NCBI GenBank assembly: GCA_900155495.1
Contig: FTLJ01000109.1
Location: 105,280 to 169,279 of the forward strand
Direction of reading: 5' to 3'
DNA length: 64,000 bases
Source: Porogramme epimiltina
Taxonomy: Eukaryota; Basidiomycota; Agaricomycetes; Polyporales; Polyporaceae
The translations under genes were made by a program, and so were the position numbers. This document shows positions 56,959 through 64,000 of the stretch, one piece after another. Position 1 is the first letter of the stretch. Every line of letters begins with the position of its first letter. The notes under the pieces were generated by a model. It saw only the letters and a list, made by a program, of their open reading frames with translations. It searched no databases and was not told where the DNA came from.

Positions 56959-57485
56959 TGCAGGGCCGACGGGTTGGGGTGTCGAGAGGAGGTGAAGCTA
57001 CCACTGCCTGGGGCCGTGTGGCAGGTTCACGTAATGTCGGTGGACAACGGCAGGTGTGGGGATCAGCTTGTTTGGACGGTAGGGAGCGAAAGATAAGACT
57101 AATGGGAGAATTGGAGAGAGCGGCGGAGTGGGAGGGAGCGGAGCACAAGGAGAGACGGCGAGCTGGTGGCAAAGGGCACGGCGAGCGCGTGCTGCAACCG
57201 CGTCTGCTTCCACCATTGCGTCACATCCAGATCCTCCGGCTATGCCTCAAAAACACGAGCTTCGCACACCGCCTTAGAGGCCGCATCCCTCGGCCTTTCT
57301 TCTAGGAGGATCTGAATAGTGCAGACAGGAAACCAGGTGCGTCAAGATTCATGAGATTCGATATACTACAGAGCCATACGATCTAGTCATTTTGCGGCAG
57401 AACTACAGAATTGAAAATGCGAAAACGATCCACTACAAAGCACGTCCGGTCCGGGGCGCAAGCACAAAGGAGGAAGGCGGACAAC
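56959..57485. other. Intergenic region, DGAT2 promoter and CDC48 3' flank
   Basis: About 530 bases between two tandem minus-strand genes. The minus-strand DNA just before the DGAT2 ATG is C/T-rich. No gene seen. Confidence 0.6.
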
Positions 57486-60315
<2,830 letters not shown>

Positions 60316-61276
60316 GTCGTATATTGTCGTGAAGTGGGAGGTAGAAGGAGTGAAGTAGGGAAGGGATAGCTGGGCTTATGAGGACGAGAGACAAGGACGA
60401 CGCGCGTCCCCACTTAGACTCGACGCGTCATGCTGAGCGTGAGAAGCTTCACGACACTTCCAGCACATTCTCACGCCGCTTAGAAAGGCAAACCATCCGA
60501 ATCCGTCAAGTAATACCTCCGGTCGGCTTCAGAACGTCGTCATTGAACGCTAGTCTTGTCTTGATAGTCTCAGCAGTCCGCCCTCTGCAACGACGAACCT
60601 TGAAATAATCCGGAAATCTGACACAGTACTGAACGAAGTAGGGAGGGAACGCTGTATCTAATGGATACTGTTCACCCCAGCTGACATATAAACTCACTAC
60701 TTACTGGGCTTTGCGCAAGCCTCAATACATGCACGTCGCCCACACCTCAGATGGCCATGGGCGTTCATGACCGCATCAGCCGCCCTACTCTCTCTCCGTT
60801 TGACTCTAATCTCGTAGCTCCGTCTCTCAGGCTCTAGTCCGAACAGTCGACGCTCGTACCCTCTCTTCGAGCTCCTTTCAGCCAGTCTTCCCACCATCAC
60901 TCTCTACGACGAAAGATGATCATCTACGGTGCTGGCGAGAATATGAAGAAGCTCGTCGGTGAAGAGACGAGCAGCCAACACCGAGGCAGTCATAAGTCGA
61001 CAAGGTCTTCGCTTATGATACCGGATTTGAAAGGCTGCCCGGGCAACTAAACCATATTGGATCAGGAACGAGCTTCCGGTGTATGCTTGGAAGGGGTAGG
61101 GTGCCAGATGAACTAGTCGCCTCCTGGGTGGTTGTGCTGACAATGACTTGTCGACTTCAAGTTTGTCGCGCGACTGCGCGACAAGCAGTTTGATTGAGAG
61201 ATCCCAGCTCCGTGATGTAGGTAGTGTATACGAGCAGAGACGGTGTAAGACACTCCCCAACCGCCATTATAGCTGG
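60316..61276. other. Intergenic region, CDC48 promoter
   Basis: About 960 bases between two minus-strand genes. Short open frames on both strands are unsupported; one minus-strand frame (60697-60900) has a superficial C-G-R-R-A-C-I resemblance to a P450 heme loop but lacks all flanking motifs. Confidence 0.55.
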
Positions 61277-62334
61277 TCAACGCAGGAAGAATTCGAAAGC
61301 TGGACCGGATTCCATGTTCTCTTGGTGGGATATCCCTTCGATAGGACTGGACAGAGGATTAGTACTACATGCCTAGGCCGATGAAGCCATATACGCACCA
61401 AACAGTGAGCGCGTGTCGAACACTCAACATCTTGGCGAACGCTGCCTTGGTCGACAACGTCTCGAAGCATGTGTCGTGATAGGTGATGTGCTCGAGTGCA
61501 TCGCGCACCGTGAGTTCCTCGTCCAAACTACACGTTGAAAAGAGGTGGGTTCAGCACTCCAACCCGTGGGGTAGAGCTAGAGATGCAGCACAAAAGAAGT
61601 CGACGCACTGAGCTTGCACGGACATAAGCACATCCAGCACCGTAATAGGGCGAAGGATGTTTATTCTATGCTCTGGACAGTAGGCATCGCCGATAATGGA
61701 GAGCAGTAACATCCTTCGAACCGGGATCGAGGTGGCGAAACTACGGCGAAGAAGGGGGTGCTGGCTGAGGTACGTACGACCCTCGACCCGCTCGCTAGTT
61801 TCATCCTGGCGGAGGAAGACATCCATAGCCACGGGCACGCGATTAAATGGGCCAACTTCATTGGGTGGACGGAAGGAGATGTGCGAGAAGACCCGGTGCA
61901 TCTCCAACCTGACGTCGGTGTTCTCGTCGACCCAAAGAGACTCGCGAGGCGCGACGTACTCCTCAGCCGCGAGCATTCGCTGTCCTTCACAAAGGGTGGG
62001 TACTAGCGTTCCGCAGGAGAGATATGACAAACTCACGGTTGTATTCGAGGAGAGATATCCCACACTGTGGGTGTGAACAGGACTCATCGACCCTGATACA
62101 CTCGAAGGCAATGTCGCGCCAGCTCGAGTAGTCATTATCAAGGGCACCAATACCACAGCTCCAGCACGCGTGCATCCAGAATGTCTCAGCATCCTGCTCT
62201 AAGTCGTAGAGATTAGCGCAATGAGGGCTTGCATGGTAGAAATGGACGTGTGTGCGCAGGTCCGAGATGGGGATGGCCTTCTTTATCAGAAGCTGGATTT
62301 CCACGGGGAGGTCGAGGAATAACAGGATGGTCAT
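61277..62334 (-). CDS. Small F-box-like protein of a basidiomycete family
   Basis: Four exons: complement(61277..61346, 61399..61527, 61609..62002, 62037..62334), 296 residues with phases closing. The N-terminus MTILLFLDLPVEIQLLIKKA has the first-helix pattern of an F-box (L-P-x-E-I-x-x-L-I) but the second half of the box is not clear. Later parts are W-M-H-A-C-W-S-C-G-I-G, YLSQHPLLRRSFATSIPVRR, I-N-I-L-R-P-I-T-V-L-D-V-L-M-S-V, and L-D-E-E-L-T-V-R-D-A-L-E-H-I-T-Y-H-D-T-C. I remember the H-P-L-L-x-R-S-F-A-T and R-P-V-T-V-x-D-V pattern from multi-copy, unnamed polypore proteins. The last 23-codon exon (ending F-E-F-F-L-R) is the least certain. Function unknown. Confidence 0.75.
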
Positions 62335-63505
62335 GACGGCCGCGACGGGGTACGGCGGAGGAGTGTCCGGGATGGGGGAAGGGCGAAAGGAGGCAGGGGA
62401 GAAGGGTCAGCGAATCGCTATGATTATAGGCATGCCCTCAGGTCTCAGAGCTCAGAGCTCGTGGCAAGCTCGTGGAGCCCCAGAGTGGGTTAGGGAAGGA
62501 AGACGGATCAAACCGATGTTTCCACTAACGATGCACGTGACCGCGTCGTATATTGTGGCGCAGGAATGCCAAAAGCGTACTAGTAGAACTGGTGGCACTC
62601 CCAGCAATTTCTAAGTACTACCACCATGCACCACCTGGTCCTTTGCGATCGTGTCTGCGGAACGAGTCTTTCTTCATTCTCGAAATCAGGTAACATACAC
62701 GCGATAAACCGCCCATTAACATGACACCCCCAAGTTGAATATCTGCTGGCCCTCGGCCCCCAATCGGTTCCCTAACATGACATCCCACGGTAACTGGGCG
62801 ACCTAAAACTCAACATGACAGTATGTACCGAGTGGCATGCGTTTCATCCTATTCCTTGTTCAGATATCAGGACTTCAGAATGACAAGGCATCATGGTATC
62901 TCTCCCGCGGAAGCATTTCGTAGGTGAGTGAGACGCGACTTCTGTGCGCGGCTCCAAATCACTCTCTGCCTAGCTTGTATTATCCGCGGTCCCCCATCCC
63001 TACAATAACCACGCGCGGCGACATAATGACTGTACTCTCTCCGGGAGAGACTTTCAAACTCGAGGGCTTTTACCGTCCGGCGCATACACGGTGCCACCCC
63101 TTCTGACTAGGCGAGATCATTTACGTGATCCAAACCTCCCAAGCGAGCGCCTTCCCCAGTGGCATCAAAGAGTCCTTTGTGAGCAGTGCCACTGGCCAGC
63201 CACACGTTCCCCTGCGCTCAACCTTGCTTTGTTTCCCCCCTGAACTAAGCGTGGTGGCATGTCGGGTAGATCGGAATGTCGGCGTCGCCGTGGCTTTGCG
63301 ACCGCCGGGGTCGCATCGTGTCACAGGCATGAGCTCCGATCCCGCGAATTCGAAGGCGGTCGTCGAGATGTCAAGTGCGCCCCACCCGACGCGCATAAGG
63401 TCCTTTGTTCGCTCTGTTCTCCTACAAGGACATTTAAGGACTCGAGCCCTATCCTCATGCTTTACTCACATTCTGCATCCCCACACGCACTAGGGCTTCC
63501 TCGCG
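62335..63505. other. Intergenic region between divergent genes
   Basis: About 1.2 kb between the F-box-like gene start and the start of the last gene. No supported open frame; it should contain both promoters. Confidence 0.55.
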
Positions 63506-64000
63506 ATGTTTGACGATACTTTCTCATTACCCTGGATCTCCGACTGTCCTGCGATGACGTCTACTAGCACCGGTTCATCACCTGCTAACGTCTGGATGAA
63601 CAGTGATTGCCTCACTTACGACCTGGGAGACAGCCATCTTTCCACCTCACTAGCGCTGTCTCCGTCAATTCACTCATCGGATGAGGAATTGCGCGAACAA
63701 TTGTGGGTACTTTACCATTTCCTGGGTGTGCTCAAGCTCATGAATGTTATGCAGTCTCGCCCCTTATGGTCCATTTCCCACTACTTCGGGGGCAGAGTGC
63801 TCTTCAAACTCGATACTCACAGAACAACTCGACATCATGCTTTCCGCCGAGCTGAGGAAATTCGAAGAGTTTTACGCCCCCTCTCAATTCGGACGACCGT
63901 CTCCCTCGGACGTCTACCATCATGTCACGATACCCTACATCCTCTCATCTGTCAGCAGCCTTATACCACAAACAGTCCCACCCCCCGCCCCCGTCTCTAC
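63506..64000 (+). CDS. Unidentified serine/proline-rich protein, 3' truncated by window edge
   Basis: Two exons visible: 63506..63702 and 63755 to beyond 64000. The start ATG gives MFDDTFSLPWISDCPAMTST, followed by serine/threonine-rich sequence (S-S-P-A-N-V-W-M-N-S-D-C), L-S-P-S-I-H-S-S-D-E-E-L-R-E-Q-L, then across the 52-base intron L-A-P-Y-G-P-F-P-T-T-S-G and SILTEQLDIMLSAELRKFEE, F-Y-A-P-S-Q-F-G-R-P-S-P-S. No domain appears before the edge. The acidic, serine-rich beginning is compatible with a transcription factor activation region, but that is only a guess. The frame is open to the last base. Confidence 0.65.
   Translation, partial: MFDDTFSLPWISDCPAMTSTSTGSSPANVWMNSDCLTYDLGDSHLSTSLALSPSIHSSDEELREQLWVLYHFLGVLKLMNVMQSRPLWSISHYFGGRVLFKLDTHRTTRHHAFRRAEEIRRVLRPLSIRTTVSLGRLPSCHDTLHPLICQQPYTTNSPTPRPRLY

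Noticed and set aside
60697..60900. Minus-strand C-G-R-R-A-C-I stretch resembling a P450 heme loop
   Set aside because: No ExxR, PERF or helix sequence around it, and the preceding glycine/phenylalanine pattern is absent; chance similarity.

Overview
The window is nuclear DNA of a filamentous basidiomycete, most likely an Agaricomycete and possibly a polypore. The evidence is a GC-rich sequence, dense genes with many 45-80 base GT-AG introns, 10-30 base micro-exons, and families typical of that group: F-box/leucine-rich-repeat proteins, a kelch-MYND protein, a DUF6534-like membrane protein and a DUF6697-like protein. The species assignment is inference. Most exon chains below were assembled by hand from splice signals and reading-frame continuity. 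Nearly all close to an exact multiple of three with no internal stop; exceptions are flagged.

Layout. 0-1.3 kb: 3' part of a cytochrome P450. 2.4-4.9 kb: TPR-like/kelch/MYND protein (-). 5.3-7.1 kb: F-box/LRR protein (-). 7.4-8.3 kb: hotdog thioesterase (-), divergent from tubulin cofactor B (+, 8.7-9.6 kb). 10.4-11.4 kb: DUF6697-like protein (+). 13.8-16.3 kb: intron-rich, perhaps decaying DUF6534-like membrane protein (+). 17.8-20.5 kb: coiled-coil protein (-). 20.9-22.5 kb: UBA/zinc-finger/UBX protein (-). 22.9-23.4 kb: Bet1/Sft1-type SNARE (-), divergent from STT3 (+, 23.7-27.1 kb). 28.8-29.3 kb: small conserved protein (-). 31.0-32.9 kb: protein disulfide isomerase (-), divergent from a RanBP3/Yrb2-like Ran-binding protein (+, 33.8-36.0 kb). 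37.3-39.0 kb: disordered protein (+). 39.5-41.3 kb: HIRIP3-like histone chaperone (+), followed by an intron-containing tRNA-Asp (-). 44.9-45.8 kb: VPS25 (+), convergent with a RING protein (-, 46.9-48.1 kb). 50.9-54.6 kb: two F-box/LRR genes (-). 54.9-57.0 kb: DGAT2 (-). 57.5-60.3 kb: CDC48 (-). 61.3-62.3 kb: small F-box-like protein (-). 63.5 kb to the end: first exons of an unidentified gene (+).

How the genes relate. Many serve the secretory pathway and protein quality control: STT3 (N-glycosylation), PDI (oxidative folding), Bet1/Sft1 (vesicle fusion), CDC48 with a UBX protein of the kind that binds it, DGAT2 (lipid droplets), VPS25 (ESCRT-II), and RING and F-box candidate ubiquitin ligases. 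The Bet1/Sft1 and STT3 genes share a 307-base promoter. I see no biosynthetic cluster, CRISPR array or intact transposon. The most unusual signal is that several very small exons carry catalytic motifs. The clearest is an 18-base exon holding D-P-W-F-N-Y of STT3, whose skipping would be in frame.
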